NCBI GenBank assembly: GCA_045639125.1
Contig: JAZUCL010000009.1
Coordinates: 1 to 57,644 of the forward strand
Reading direction: 5' to 3'
Origin: JAZUCL01 sp045639125
GTDB taxonomy: Bacteria; Bacillota; Clostridia; Oscillospirales; QAMX01
DNA: 57,644 nt
Shown: piece after piece, positions 13,704-22,914 of the stretch
Position numbering within the stretch: the first letter of the stretch is position 1
Layout: every line of letters begins with the position of its first letter
Notes under the pieces: generated by a model
Databases searched by the model: none
Told to the model about the DNA's origin: nothing
The model's input: only the letters and a program-made list of their open reading frames with translations
Program-made: the position numbers and the translations under genes

Positions 13704-15788
13704 TTAGAAAATAGAGAATGTTACGAACAGAGAGGAAAGGAGAGATGCTACAAGAGATACAACAGTAATCTGAGTATTGATAGAAGGACCTGCAGTATCC
13801 TTGAAAGGATCGCCTACGGTGTCACCGATAACAGCAGCCTTGTGAGCGTTGCTACCCTTACCACCCTCGTTACCTGCCTCAACGTACTTCTTTGAGTTGT
13901 CCCAAAGACCGCCGGCGTTGGACATGAACAGAGAGAGAAGAAGACCGGAAACGATATTACCAAGAAGGAATCCGCCGATAGCCTCAGCACCGCCGATGAA
14001 ACCAACAGCAACAGTAGAAAGAATTGCAACTGCACCTGCAGGAAGAAGTTCACGAAGAGCACCTGTTGTAGCGATGTCGATACACTTGTCGTATTCGGGC
14101 TTTGCAGTACCTTCACGAAGACCTGCGATTGTGTTGAACTGACGATGAATTTCAGCAACCATTCTCTGAGCATTCTTGTCAACGCCAAGGATAAGCATTG
14201 CAGAGAATACAGCAGGGATAGCAGCACCAATGAGAACACCAAAGAATACGGTGGGATCCATGATGTTGAAACCAGTGAGCAGTTCTGTACCGCCGTTGTT
14301 AACGATAGCAGCGTTAGCCTCGGACATGAAAGCACCGAGAAGAGAAATAACAGTAAGACCGGCAGCACCGATGGAGAAGCCCTTAGTAACAGCCTTAACA
14401 GTGTTACCGGCAGAGTCAAGTTCGTCAGCAATACGGATTGTTTCTTCGCCAAGGTTGCCCATTTCAGCAAGACCACGAGCGTTGTCAACAATAGGACCGT
14501 AAGCGTCATTGGAGATGATCATACCAACGATGGAAAGCATACCAACAGCAGCCATGGAAATACCGAAGATACCATTTTGAGTAGTTGCACCAGGCTCTAA
14601 CATACAGATGTTGTATGCAGCAAGAGAGGAGATAGCAATACCAATCATTGCAGGAAGAGCGGAGATAAAGCCGTAAGCGGTACCGGAAAGAATTGTGAAC
14701 GCAGGACCGGAAGCAGAAGAATGTGCACACTTCTTAACGATAGGCTTAGAATCGTCTGTGAAGTAGTCGGTAGCAAGACCGATGATAGTACCAACAAGAA
14801 GACCTACGGAAGATGCACCCCAGATGTACCAAGAGAAACCTGGGATAACGTAAGTAACAACTGCGGAAAGTACAAGGAAAATACCTGTTGTAACGTAGGT
14901 GGAATTGTTAAGAGCCTTTGTGGGGCTACCGTTTTTACCGATACGAGCAGCAGCAATACCAAGGATAGAAGAAAGGAGACCGAGGATTGCGTAGCAGAAT
15001 ACCATACCTACATTGTCAAAGCCATTTGAAAGGCCCTGTGCGATAACGAGAGCAGAAACCATAGATGCAACGTTGGAGTCAAAAAGGTCAGCACCCATAC
15101 CGGCAACGTCACCTACGTTGTCACCTACATTATCAGCGATAACAGCGGGGTTACGAGGATCGTCCTCAGGGATACCAAGTTCAACCTTACCCGTAAGGTC
15201 GGCAGCAACGTCAGCAGTTTTTGTGAAGATACCGCCGCCTGCCTTTGCAAACAGAGCAAGAGAGGAAGCACCGAAGGAGAAACCAAGAAGGATAGAAGCA
15301 TCACCAACAACGGCAAGAACTGCTGCAACACCAAGGAGAGAGCAGCCTACAACGAGAAGACCCATAACGGAGCCGCCTCTGAAGCCGATAAGGAATGCGG
15401 GCTTAATACCCTTCTGAGCAGCCTCTGCACAACGAGCGTTGGACAAAGATGCAACGAGGATACCAATCTTACCTGCAATAGCAGAAAGAACAGTACCAAT
15501 GATGTAGGCGATAGCCATTGCAACATTCTTTCCAATGTTTGCACTGCTCCAAACAGGAGTGGGCAATACAAGGAAGATAATGGCTGCGATTGCCAGCGAG
15601 AAGATTGCAAGAATCTTGTACTCACGAGACATAAATGTGTTTGCGCCCTGCTTAATCAAACCTGAAACTTCAATGATTTTTTCATTGACAGTACTCTGTT
15701 TCTTTACCCACAGATACAAATATGCAGCAAATGCAAATGCAAGTGCTGAAGTGAGGAAAGAGAGGGCAAGGAATGTGCTGAGTGACAT
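13704..15788 (-). CDS. hppA: Membrane-bound ion-pumping inorganic pyrophosphatase
   Basis: Hydrolyses pyrophosphate and pumps cations out, conserving energy in the membrane. About 16 membrane helices in 694 residues. Active-site blocks: KTADVAADLTGKVELGIPED (~200), DNVGDNVGDVAGMGADLFDS (~230), and the C-terminal GDTVGDPFKDTAGPSIN. The key helix reads GNTVKAVTKG near residue 460: Lys there, with Thr three on, is the mark of potassium-independent enzymes, which pump protons, whereas sodium pumps have Ala. That assignment is inference from the residue. TAGGAGG precedes the ATG. Its promoter lies ~250 bases upstream, leaving a long leader. Confidence 0.97.
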   Translation of the reverse strand: MSLSTFLALSFLTSALAFAFAAYLYLWVKKQSTVNEKIIEVSGLIKQGANTFMSREYKILAIFSLAIAAIIFLVLPTPVWSSANIGKNVAMAIAYIIGTVLSAIAGKIGILVASLSNARCAEAAQKGIKPAFLIGFRGGSVMGLLVVGCSLLGVAAVLAVVGDASILLGFSFGASSLALFAKAGGGIFTKTADVAADLTGKVELGIPEDDPRNPAVIADNVGDNVGDVAGMGADLFDSNVASMVSALVIAQGLSNGFDNVGMVFCYAILGLLSSILGIAAARIGKNGSPTKALNNSTYVTTGIFLVLSAVVTYVIPGFSWYIWGASSVGLLVGTIIGLATDYFTDDSKPIVKKCAHSSASGPAFTILSGTAYGFISALPAMIGIAISSLAAYNICMLEPGATTQNGIFGISMAAVGMLSIVGMIISNDAYGPIVDNARGLAEMGNLGEETIRIADELDSAGNTVKAVTKGFSIGAAGLTVISLLGAFMSEANAAIVNNGGTELLTGFNIMDPTVFFGVLIGAAIPAVFSAMLILGVDKNAQRMVAEIHRQFNTIAGLREGTAKPEYDKCIDIATTGALRELLPAGAVAILSTVAVGFIGGAEAIGGFLLGNIVSGLLLSLFMSNAGGLWDNSKKYVEAGNEGGKGSNAHKAAVIGDTVGDPFKDTAGPSINTQITVVSLVASLLSSLFVTFSIF

Positions 15789-16036
15789 TAGATTTTCCTC
15801 CTAATGAATATTTAGTTTTGTCTCGGAAAGAGAGTGGATTAAAAGATTAAGCCCTTGTGCTTTAGCAAAAATAAGACGAAACAAAAAGTTTTGTCTAACA
15901 TCTTCACCAGTCGCAACAAACTGTATATATGGTATGTACGACAAAAACGAGCAAATGGCACGCTTTTCGACGTTTTACAAAAACGGACAGTAAGACCAAT
16001 AATACTTTGTGACCTACTCCATTAAATTCCAGACAG
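15789..16036 (-). other. Long 5' leader of hppA with an attenuator-like hairpin
   Basis: From the promoter at 16042-16070 the transcript has about 245 untranslated bases. A nine-pair stem with one mismatch (AGACAAAAC / GTTTCGTCT, 15874-15896) is followed on the minus strand by TATTTTTG. That resembles an attenuator. I recognise no known riboswitch in it. Confidence 0.4.
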
Positions 16037-16041
16037 CATCC

Positions 16042-16070
16042 ATTATAACATGTAATTTTCCCAGTGTCAA
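16042..16070 (-). promoter_or_regulatory. Consensus promoter of hppA
   Basis: Perfect TTGACA (16065-16070) and TATAAT (16042-16047) with 17 bp between, on the minus strand. Confidence 0.85.
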
Positions 16071-16142
16071 CGAGATAATACAATAGTGTAACATATTAAA
16101 TGTAAACCTACAATATTTTTACTATAAAAGAAAAAATAAGGC

Positions 16143-16171
16143 TTGACAAACGCTTTACTACGTGTTAAAAT
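16143..16171 (+). promoter_or_regulatory. Promoter of tRNA-Pro
   Basis: TTGACA and TAAAAT with a 17-bp spacer, 17 bases before the tRNA. Confidence 0.85.
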
Positions 16172-16188
16172 AGTCAAGCATTATAGAT

Positions 16189-16266
16189 CCGGGTGTAGCT
16201 CAGTTTTGGTAGAGTACTTGAATGGGGTTCAAGGGGCCGTGAGTTCGAATCTCGTCACTCGGACCA
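16189..16266 (+). tRNA. tRNA-Pro (anticodon GGG)
   Basis: Acceptor CCGGGTG pairs with CACTCGG (one G-U), then discriminator A and encoded CCA. Anticodon stem CTTGA/TCAAG holds loop ATGGGGT, so anticodon GGG reads CCC and CCU. T-arm GAGTTCGAATCTC is intact. Single-gene transcript between its own promoter and terminator. Confidence 0.93.
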
Positions 16267-16312
16267 AAAATAAACGACAATTTTCGACAAGAAAATTGTC
16301 GTTTATTTTTGT
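16266..16312 (+). terminator. Terminator of tRNA-Pro
   Basis: A 20-bp perfect stem (AAAAATAAACGACAATTTTC and its complement) around loop GACAA, ending in T. Confidence 0.9.
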
Positions 16313-16458
16313 ACTTTTATCTTTTCACTATTCTCTCTTCACTCTTCACTAAAATTGTCGTTTCAAGATAAGAGATAAAAGAGAATAGAGAAGAGAAAAG
16401 GTAGTTTTTCTTACGCAAAACAAAATTTATAAATATCTCTATGGTTCTACTTTCCCAG

Positions 16459-16494
16459 AAAAAAGCAGATTTCTTATGGAAATCTGCTTTTTTT
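16459..16494. terminator. Terminator of the cyclophilin lipoprotein gene
   Basis: Stem AAAGCAGATTTC / GAAATCTGCTTT with loop TTATG and T-runs on both strands. Between it and the tRNA terminator (16313-16458) I see only AT-rich pyrimidine/purine stretches. Confidence 0.8.
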
Positions 16495-16532
16495 ATATAA
16501 AATTTGCGATATATGATGTGTTTACCAGAATA

Positions 16533-17126
16533 CTATTTACCTAAAATGTTTATTTTGGCAATAACCTGTTTCGTAACAGGTATTTCGTTTTCCCCTTCAC
16601 TGTCACCGATGCTGTCGGCAACAGGTATGCCACTTGTAATTGCACCAAATGACGCAAATTCTCCGTCAAGGGCAGGAAGTGTCGTTAAACAGATAAAGAA
16701 CTGACTGTCAGCCGAGTTGAAATCGTCTATATAACGTGCCATGGACAGTACACCACGGTTGTGTTTTAATGTATTGTTCCAACCATTTTTCATAAACTCA
16801 CCACGAATTGAATAGTCTAAACTACTTCCCTCGCCGCCTTGAATAAGTGTGTTGTCAATAACTCTGTGGAATGTAACACCGTCATAATATCCGAGATTTG
16901 CAAGAGAAATGAAGTTTGCAACTGTAATAGGAGCAATATCGTAGTAAAGTTCACCTTCCATACGCTCGCCTGACTCCATGACGATTTCAAAGGGTATAGG
17001 GGCAGTTAAATCGTATGCAGATAAGTCAAACTCCTTTACGTTAGAAATAACGGACTTTTCTCCGTTACAGGAAACAAGAAAAAATAGTGATAATAAAACC
17101 AAAATAAAAGCAATTACTTTTTTCAT
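16533..17126 (-). CDS. Cyclophilin-type peptidyl-prolyl isomerase lipoprotein
   Basis: Extracytoplasmic protein-folding catalyst. The N-terminus MKKVIAFILVLLSLFFLVSC is a lipoprotein signal with lipobox LVSC. The rest is a compact cyclophilin domain: ITVANFISLANLGYYDGVTF, then FHRVIDNTLIQGG (catalytic Arg), GVLSMARYIDDFNSADSQFF and the closing FGAITSGIPVADSI. Family landmarks agree well, though the active-site FIQGGD is LIQGGE here. AAAGGGAG precedes the ATG. Monocistronic. Confidence 0.93.
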   Translation of the reverse strand: MKKVIAFILVLLSLFFLVSCNGEKSVISNVKEFDLSAYDLTAPIPFEIVMESGERMEGELYYDIAPITVANFISLANLGYYDGVTFHRVIDNTLIQGGEGSSLDYSIRGEFMKNGWNNTLKHNRGVLSMARYIDDFNSADSQFFICLTTLPALDGEFASFGAITSGIPVADSIGDSEGENEIPVTKQVIAKINILGK

Positions 17127-17267
17127 AGGTACACACTCCCTTTAACAAATTATCTTTTTGAAAACAATACCACATCTAATAAAACAATTCAACTGTTTTC
17201 TATTGAACATTGAAAAGTTGCAACAAATTTCCATATATTAAGCGGACGGATATTATTGAAATAATGG

Positions 17268-17296
17268 TTGACGTAAAGCCTCAAGAATTGTATAAT
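17268..17296 (+). promoter_or_regulatory. Promoter of the rRNA methyltransferase-ECF-truA operon
   Basis: TTGACG and TATAAT, 17-bp spacer, about 115 bases before the first start codon. No other good promoter is seen before the end of cvpA. Confidence 0.75.
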
Positions 17297-17414
17297 AAAT
17301 ATAATAATGGTGTACTGTGTCATTTTAGCAGTTTTCACTTTATTTAAGATGTATTACGTCACTCGTTGACGAAAGGAGCAAGTTCACCTAAACTTATGGT
17401 GAATTATAGATAAT

Positions 17415-18287
17415 ATGTGGATTAGTGACTCTTGGAAAGATTTTGAACTAATAGACTGTTCAAATGGAGAAAAGTTGGAGCGATGGGGAAAATACCATCT
17501 TGTAAGACCGGACCCACAGGCAATTTGGACACCTCAAAGGGACAACAAATATTGGACACATCCTGATGCAAAATACAGCCGCTCAGGCACAGGTGGCGGC
17601 CATTGGAAAAACTACAACTTGCCTCAAAGTTGGCAGGTGTCATACAGAGAACTTGTATTTAATGTAAAACCGATGGCATTTAAGCACACGGGTATTTTTC
17701 CTGAGCAGGCGACAAACTGGGATTTTGTTCAAAAGAGAACTAAAGAGCGTCTTGCTAAGGGCAAGAGCATGAACATACTCAACTTGTTTGCATATACAGG
17801 AGCGGCAACGATTTCGGCGGCAGCGGCAGGAGCAAGTGTGTGCCATGTTGATGCGGCTCGTGGTATGGTTGCGTGGGCAAAGGAAAATGCTCAATCATCA
17901 GCTGTAGCAGACCGCCCAATTCGTTGGATAGTAGACGATTGTTCAGGATTTGTTGAACGTGAAATTCGACGTGGCAGACGGTACGATGCAATTATTATGG
18001 ATCCTCCGTCCTACGGCAGAGGACCAAGTGGACAGGTGTGGAAGATTGAGTCTGACCTGTATGACTTTGTAAAACTCTGTTCAGGTGTTTTAAGTGATGA
18101 CCCTGATTTTGTACTTATCAGTTCATACTCGACAGGACTTGCACCGTCAGTTTTAGGATATGTACTTGGTCTGACAGTAGCAAGCCGATTTGGCGGACAC
18201 GCCGACTGTCAAGAATTGGGACTTCCTGTAACAAAAACAGGATACCCATTACCTTGCGGAGCGAGTGCAAGGTGGACGAGAGATTAA
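17415..18287 (+). CDS. Class I SAM-dependent rRNA methyltransferase
   Basis: Probable 23S rRNA methyltransferase of the RlmI/RlmK-like group. The SAM site is MNILNLFAYTGAATISAAAA with the acidic end CHVDAARGMVAWAKENA (~120-155). The catalytic/target-base motif is IIMDPPSYGRGPSG (~195). There is no PUA domain, and the N-terminal ~95 residues carry the WGKYHLVRPDPQAIW block seen in the clostridial group. The exact base modified is unknown. The ATG at 17415 has no strong ribosome binding site. First gene of a plus-strand operon with the ECF module 38 bases on. Confidence 0.88.
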   Translation: MWISDSWKDFELIDCSNGEKLERWGKYHLVRPDPQAIWTPQRDNKYWTHPDAKYSRSGTGGGHWKNYNLPQSWQVSYRELVFNVKPMAFKHTGIFPEQATNWDFVQKRTKERLAKGKSMNILNLFAYTGAATISAAAAGASVCHVDAARGMVAWAKENAQSSAVADRPIRWIVDDCSGFVEREIRRGRRYDAIIMDPPSYGRGPSGQVWKIESDLYDFVKLCSGVLSDDPDFVLISSYSTGLAPSVLGYVLGLTVASRFGGHADCQELGLPVTKTGYPLPCGASARWTRD

Positions 18288-18325
18288 ATACTGACTTCCT
18301 CAACGGTGGGAGAGAGGGTTAATTT

Positions 18326-19183
18326 ATGGAAACAATTATCAAGACTACGAACCTTAACTATCGTTACGTCAACATTGAAGGTAGCGAGATAGATGCAATT
18401 CGAGGGCTGGATATTGATATAAAAAAAGGTGAATTTGTAGCGGTGCTTGGTCATAACGGGTCGGGAAAGTCAACCTTTGCAAAGCACTTAAACGCAATTT
18501 TACTGCCGTCAGGCGGTAAAGTTTGGGTGAAGGGAATGGATACCGCAGACGAAGAACTTCTATTCAAAATTCGTCAGACAGTAGGCATGGTATTTCAAAA
18601 CCCGGACAATCAGATAGTGGCAACGGTTGTTGAGGAGGACGTGGCATTTGCACCTGAAAACTTAGGTGTAGAACCTACACAAATACGCACTCGTGTAGAT
18701 GACGCTTTACGTGCTGTTGGTATGCATAAGTATCTCCACCACTCTACAAACCAACTGTCTGGTGGACAAAAACAACGTATTGCAATTGCAGGCATTATTG
18801 CAATGCAGCCTGAATGTATTATCATGGACGAGCCGACGGCAATGCTTGACCCAATCGGCCGCCGTGAGGTTATGAAATCAATTAAAAGACTTAATTTGGA
18901 ACTTGGTATCACTGTGGTACTTATTACTCACCACATGAACGAGGCGGCAATGGCTGATCGTATTATCGTTATGAATGACGGCAAAAAACTAATGACCGGT
19001 ACACCTCGTGAAGTTTTTGCTAAAAGCAATGAGTTATATGATGTAGGCTTGGCAGTACCTCAAACAGTAGAACTTGTGCAGGGTATTTGTGACGCCGGTG
19101 TAGAAATTGACACTACTGCATTGACAGTTGATGAATGTGCCAAGGCAGTATATGATGCACTTCATTGTGCAGGTAAAGTGTGA
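18326..19183 (+). CDS. ecfA1: Energy-coupling factor transporter ATPase EcfA1
   Basis: One of two ABC ATPases that power the shared ECF vitamin/metal uptake module. Walker A is VLGHNGSGKSTFAKHLN (~42), Q-loop MVFQNPDNQIVATVVEEDV, signature HSTNQLSGGQKQRIAIAG (~140), Walker B CIIMDEPTAMLDP (~165), H-loop VVLITHHMNE. FQNPDNQ is characteristic of EcfA. Full length, 285 residues. Followed by ecfA2 after 18 bases, then ecfT, so the complete energising module is in one place. A substrate-binding S-component lies elsewhere (43419). Confidence 0.97.
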   Translation: METIIKTTNLNYRYVNIEGSEIDAIRGLDIDIKKGEFVAVLGHNGSGKSTFAKHLNAILLPSGGKVWVKGMDTADEELLFKIRQTVGMVFQNPDNQIVATVVEEDVAFAPENLGVEPTQIRTRVDDALRAVGMHKYLHHSTNQLSGGQKQRIAIAGIIAMQPECIIMDEPTAMLDPIGRREVMKSIKRLNLELGITVVLITHHMNEAAMADRIIVMNDGKKLMTGTPREVFAKSNELYDVGLAVPQTVELVQGICDAGVEIDTTALTVDECAKAVYDALHCAGKV

Positions 19184-19201
19184 CCGAAGGGAGAAAAACA
19201 G

Positions 19202-20071
19202 GTGGAATACATACTTGAAGCAAAGAATTTGTCATTTGTATACTCTGTTAATACACCTTTCGAGCATCACGCATTAACAGATGTTTCTGTTGGTATCCGC
19301 AAAGGTGAGTTTGTAGGAATTATCGGACATACAGGTTCAGGTAAATCTACACTCGTACAGCACTTAAACGGCCTTATAAAGCCGACTACGGGCAGGGTAC
19401 TTCTTGACGGACAAGATATATATGCAAAGGACTACCCTCTGCGACAAGTTCGTTTTAGAGTAGGACTTGTGTTTCAGTATCCTGAATATCAACTTTTCGA
19501 GGAAACTGTAGCAAAGGATATTGCATTTGGACCTGAAAATATGGGGCTTTCCCGTGAGGAAATTGAACAGCGAGTCTTAGATGCGGCACGATTTGCAGGT
19601 GTCCGTGAGGAATTACTCCAAAAATCTCCATTTGAATTGTCAGGCGGACAGAAACGCCGTGTTGCAATCGCAGGCGTTATTGCAATGCGTCCCGATGTAC
19701 TGATTTTAGATGAACCAACGGCAGGTCTTGACCCACGAGCAAGAGATAAAATCCTTGCACAGATTAAAAACTACCACGAAACGACAGGTGCAACTGTTAT
19801 TTTAGTTACTCACAGTATGGAGGATATTGCAAGTACCGTTTCACGTCTGCTTGTTATGAATGACTCACGTCTTGTAATGGACGGAACTCCGCAGGAGATA
19901 TTCCGTCACGGTACAGAACTTGAAAGTATGGGCCTTGATGTACCGCAAATCACAAAGGTATTTATAAAACTTCGTGAGATGGGTGTGCCTGTTGAGGATT
20001 CAGTCTATACGGTTAAGTACGCAAAAAATTTAATATTGGAAATGATTGGCAAGGAGGGACATCATGCTTAA
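19202..20071 (+). CDS. ecfA2: Energy-coupling factor transporter ATPase EcfA2
   Basis: Second ABC ATPase of the ECF module, pairing with EcfA1. Walker A GHTGSGKSTLVQHLNG (~42), Q-loop LVFQYPEYQLFEETVAKDI (the FQYPEYQLF form is typical of EcfA2), signature SPFELSGGQKRRVAIAG, Walker B VLILDEPTAGLDPRAR, H-loop VILVTHSMED. Starts with GTG at 19202 behind AGGGAG. Its end overlaps ecfT by 8 bases, which implies translational coupling. Confidence 0.97.
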   Translation: MEYILEAKNLSFVYSVNTPFEHHALTDVSVGIRKGEFVGIIGHTGSGKSTLVQHLNGLIKPTTGRVLLDGQDIYAKDYPLRQVRFRVGLVFQYPEYQLFEETVAKDIAFGPENMGLSREEIEQRVLDAARFAGVREELLQKSPFELSGGQKRRVAIAGVIAMRPDVLILDEPTAGLDPRARDKILAQIKNYHETTGATVILVTHSMEDIASTVSRLLVMNDSRLVMDGTPQEIFRHGTELESMGLDVPQITKVFIKLREMGVPVEDSVYTVKYAKNLILEMIGKEGHHA

Positions 20072-20876
20072 AGATATTACCCTCGGTCAGTACTTTCCGG
20101 GCAATACTGTAATACATCGACTTGACCCACGTGTAAAATTAGTGGTTACAATGGCGTATATTGTTGTGCTGTTTTTTGCAAAAGGGCCTGTCAGTTACGG
20201 AATTTGTCTTGCGGCACTTCTTTATGCGATTTTCGCATCGAAAATCAGTTTGAAAACTGTACTCAAAAGTATGAAACCTCTGTTGTTTATTATCATCTTT
20301 ACCGCCGTTTTGAATGTGTTCTACGTCCAGGCAGAATCCTATTTCTTTGAGTGGGGATTTTTGCGTATCTCATGGCAAGGTATTGAAACTGCCGTGTATA
20401 TGGCACTTCGTATCGCAATGCTTGTGGCAGGTTCATTTGTATTTTTGACCTACACCACATCACCAATTATGCTCACTGACGGTATTGAACATCTTCTTAC
20501 ACCACTTAAAAGGTTTAGAGTACCTGCCCATGAACTTGCAATGATGATGACTATAGCACTTCGATTTATCCCGACACTTATAGAGGAAACGGATAAGATA
20601 ATGAACGCACAAAAAGCAAGAGGAGCAGACTTTGAAAGTGGAAATATTCTTGCCAGAGCAAAGGCGTTAGTACCTATTCTTGTACCCTTATTTATAAGTG
20701 CATTTCGCCGTGCCGATGAACTTGCGGTAGCGATGGAATGTCGCTGTTATCGTGGCAGTGAGGGAAGGACACGTCTGCGTCAACTTCGTATGGTGCGTCT
20801 TGACTATATTGCTTGCGTAGTAACTGCTTTGTTGTTTACCGCCGTAATCATTTGCGGCATGGTTTTTGGTATATAA
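20064..20876 (+). CDS. ecfT: Energy-coupling factor transmembrane protein EcfT
   Basis: Membrane scaffold that joins the two ATPases to interchangeable S-components. YFPGNTVIHRLDPRVKLVVT opens the protein; several membrane helices follow, and the coupling helices bear the Ala-Arg-Gly motifs: KARGADFE (~183) and AMECRCYRGSEGRTRL (~230). Length ~270 is normal. I start at ATG 20064, with AAGGAGG upstream and inside the end of ecfA2; the open frame runs back to 20046. Twelve bases separate it from truA. Confidence 0.96.
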   Translation: MLKDITLGQYFPGNTVIHRLDPRVKLVVTMAYIVVLFFAKGPVSYGICLAALLYAIFASKISLKTVLKSMKPLLFIIIFTAVLNVFYVQAESYFFEWGFLRISWQGIETAVYMALRIAMLVAGSFVFLTYTTSPIMLTDGIEHLLTPLKRFRVPAHELAMMMTIALRFIPTLIEETDKIMNAQKARGADFESGNILARAKALVPILVPLFISAFRRADELAVAMECRCYRGSEGRTRLRQLRMVRLDYIACVVTALLFTAVIICGMVFGI

Positions 20877-20887
20877 CAGGTGATTTT

Positions 20888-21688
20888 ATGAATATTGCGT
20901 TTGTATTATCCTATACAGGAACAAATTTTCACGGCTGGCAACGTCAGAAAAATGCCGTGACAATTCAAGAAACAGTTGAAAATGCAATTTTTAATGTCAC
21001 AGGAAATAGAGTACACGTTTCAGGCTGTGGAAGAACAGATGCAGGCGTTCATGCCAGAATTTATGTTGCAAACGCACATCTTGATACTACGGTACCTCTT
21101 GAACGTCTGCCATTTGCATTAAACTTCCACCTGCCTGACGACATCTGTGTATTTCGTGCTGTTAAAGTGCCTTCAAACTTTGATGCACGTTTTTCTTGCG
21201 AGAAGAAAGAATACACATACAACGTGTATGCATCTACATTTCGTGACCCATTCCACTTAAATCGTGTAGGATACTTCCCGTATCAAATTGACGTTCAAAA
21301 GATGTCACAAGCGGCACAGTACTTTGTAGGTACCCACGACTTTTCTGCGGTGCGAACAATAGGAAGTCACGTCCAAACGACAGTGCGTACCATACACTAC
21401 TGCGAGGTAGAATCAAAAGATAAAATTGTGACGGTACGAGTCTGTGCCGACGGGTTTTTATACAATATGGTGCGGGCGATTACAGGCACACTTTTATATG
21501 TTGGAATAGGTAAAATTAAACCATCTGAGATAGCCGATATACTAAAAGGCAGAGACAGAGGTGCGGCAGGTCCCACGGTATCACCTGACGGATTATTCAT
21601 GACAGGACTTGCGTATCGATTAGACCATCTTGGCAGTGCAGTGCTTGCAACACCTGATACAGACGGCTTAATTAGAAAAATACGATAG
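20888..21688 (+). CDS. truA: tRNA pseudouridine(38-40) synthase TruA
   Basis: Converts uridines 38-40 in the tRNA anticodon stem to pseudouridine. Catalytic Asp lies in SGCGRTDAGVHAR (~residue 52). Other family blocks: YTGTNFHGWQRQ, FDARFSCEKKEYTYN, and FLYNMVRAITGTLLYVG near the end. The ATG at 20888 gives the standard MNIAFVLSYTG start, with AGGTGA just upstream; the frame's earlier ATG at 20813 lies inside ecfT. The ecf-truA adjacency is common in Firmicutes. Confidence 0.96.
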   Translation: MNIAFVLSYTGTNFHGWQRQKNAVTIQETVENAIFNVTGNRVHVSGCGRTDAGVHARIYVANAHLDTTVPLERLPFALNFHLPDDICVFRAVKVPSNFDARFSCEKKEYTYNVYASTFRDPFHLNRVGYFPYQIDVQKMSQAAQYFVGTHDFSAVRTIGSHVQTTVRTIHYCEVESKDKIVTVRVCADGFLYNMVRAITGTLLYVGIGKIKPSEIADILKGRDRGAAGPTVSPDGLFMTGLAYRLDHLGSAVLATPDTDGLIRKIR

Positions 21689-21705
21689 AAGAGAGGACAG
21701 ACATT

Positions 21706-22902
21706 ATGCGATATACGATTGCACCAAGCGGTGACTTATCAACTTGTTTAGCACAAAGACAGTTGAAAGTACTTTATTGGATGAAGAATACGGCACTTAT
21801 CGGACTAATTGCATCTTTGGTTTTGTCTTTGTACGCATTCCGTACAGATATGTTGGAGGCTTATACTGCAATAAAATCTGAAATGCAGGTAGAACGTATA
21901 AGTGAAACGACAGCAGACTCCGCACTTATCTATTTTGAGCCTGACAGCACAAATATTTTTTCTCTCTTTAAGAGTAACCTTGCGGTACTTAACCGTGGTA
22001 CATATAAACTCTACTCTCCCGAAGGCAAAGAACTGTTTGCAATACAACTTGGATATTCCCGTCCTGGTCTCAGTATTTCCGACAATTACGTTGTTGCTTT
22101 TGACAGAGGTAATCGTAACTTTTCCGTATATGAACAGCGTTCCCTTGTGAAAAACATGGAGGCAGAAGGTTCAATTATAAGCCTAAGCCAAAATAAAGAC
22201 GGTTTTATTGCAGTGGTGCATGATGATGAGGCATATCGAGGTGCAGTGTCGGTATATGACAACTATCAAAACCTTGTATATCAATGGCATACCTCCGACT
22301 ACTATATCCTCCGTGCCACCGTATCTCCGGACGGACAGTACCTTGCAGCCGTTGCGTTGACGCAAGTGGATGGACAATACACTTCAAAACTTGTATTATT
22401 CCGTCTTGATGAGGAAAAACGTCATGCAGAAGTTGATATAGTATCAACTTTGGCGGCTGATATACATTTTCTGTCTGACCAAATCCTTTGTGTAATCGGT
22501 GACAATGCCGCAATGCTCATTGACACAGACGGCAATATAGTTCAGCGTTACGACTACGGTGAAAATACCCTAAAGACTTGTACAAAGGGAAATAATTATG
22601 TAATTCTTGCCACAGTAAACGGTGCATCGGGTCTCGGTTCAAAACTTGTAAAATTGTCTGCCAAGGGCATTGGCGAATTTGAAACGAGCGATGAAGTACG
22701 TAAGATTAGTGCCGCCGGCAACTATATTGGCGTATTATACACATCAGGCATACAGATGCTCAACAGCAATCTTGAACCTATAAACGATACTGTTGAAGTA
22801 TTCAGAGTCCGTGATATTTTGACCAATGGTGACGGAAAACTGATGCTTATTTATTCTGCCGAGGCAGGCTATGTAGATATTATAACTCCTCTTCTTCCAT
22901 AA
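21706..22902 (+). CDS. Membrane-anchored beta-propeller protein, DUF5711-like
   Basis: A 398-residue protein with a cytoplasmic N-tail (~30 residues), one membrane helix (TALIGLIASLVLSLYAF), and a large outer domain made of repeated beta-blades: repeated units such as GKELFAIQLGYSRPGLSISD, VSPDGQYLAAVALTQ and YRVDI-type strands look like a WD/NHL-type propeller. I link it to DUF5711, which occurs beside cvpA in Clostridia; this is from memory of gene order and should be checked. It may organise an envelope process with the CvpA-family protein 12 bases downstream. Confidence 0.7.
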   Translation: MRYTIAPSGDLSTCLAQRQLKVLYWMKNTALIGLIASLVLSLYAFRTDMLEAYTAIKSEMQVERISETTADSALIYFEPDSTNIFSLFKSNLAVLNRGTYKLYSPEGKELFAIQLGYSRPGLSISDNYVVAFDRGNRNFSVYEQRSLVKNMEAEGSIISLSQNKDGFIAVVHDDEAYRGAVSVYDNYQNLVYQWHTSDYYILRATVSPDGQYLAAVALTQVDGQYTSKLVLFRLDEEKRHAEVDIVSTLAADIHFLSDQILCVIGDNAAMLIDTDGNIVQRYDYGENTLKTCTKGNNYVILATVNGASGLGSKLVKLSAKGIGEFETSDEVRKISAAGNYIGVLYTSGIQMLNSNLEPINDTVEVFRVRDILTNGDGKLMLIYSAEAGYVDIITPLLP

Positions 22903-22914
22903 AGGAGGCTATAT

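Noticed and set aside
14145..14600. 151-codon frame antisense to hppA
   Set aside because: Arises from the biased codon use of hppA; composition (Ser/Thr/Asn-rich, no fold) is not protein-like.
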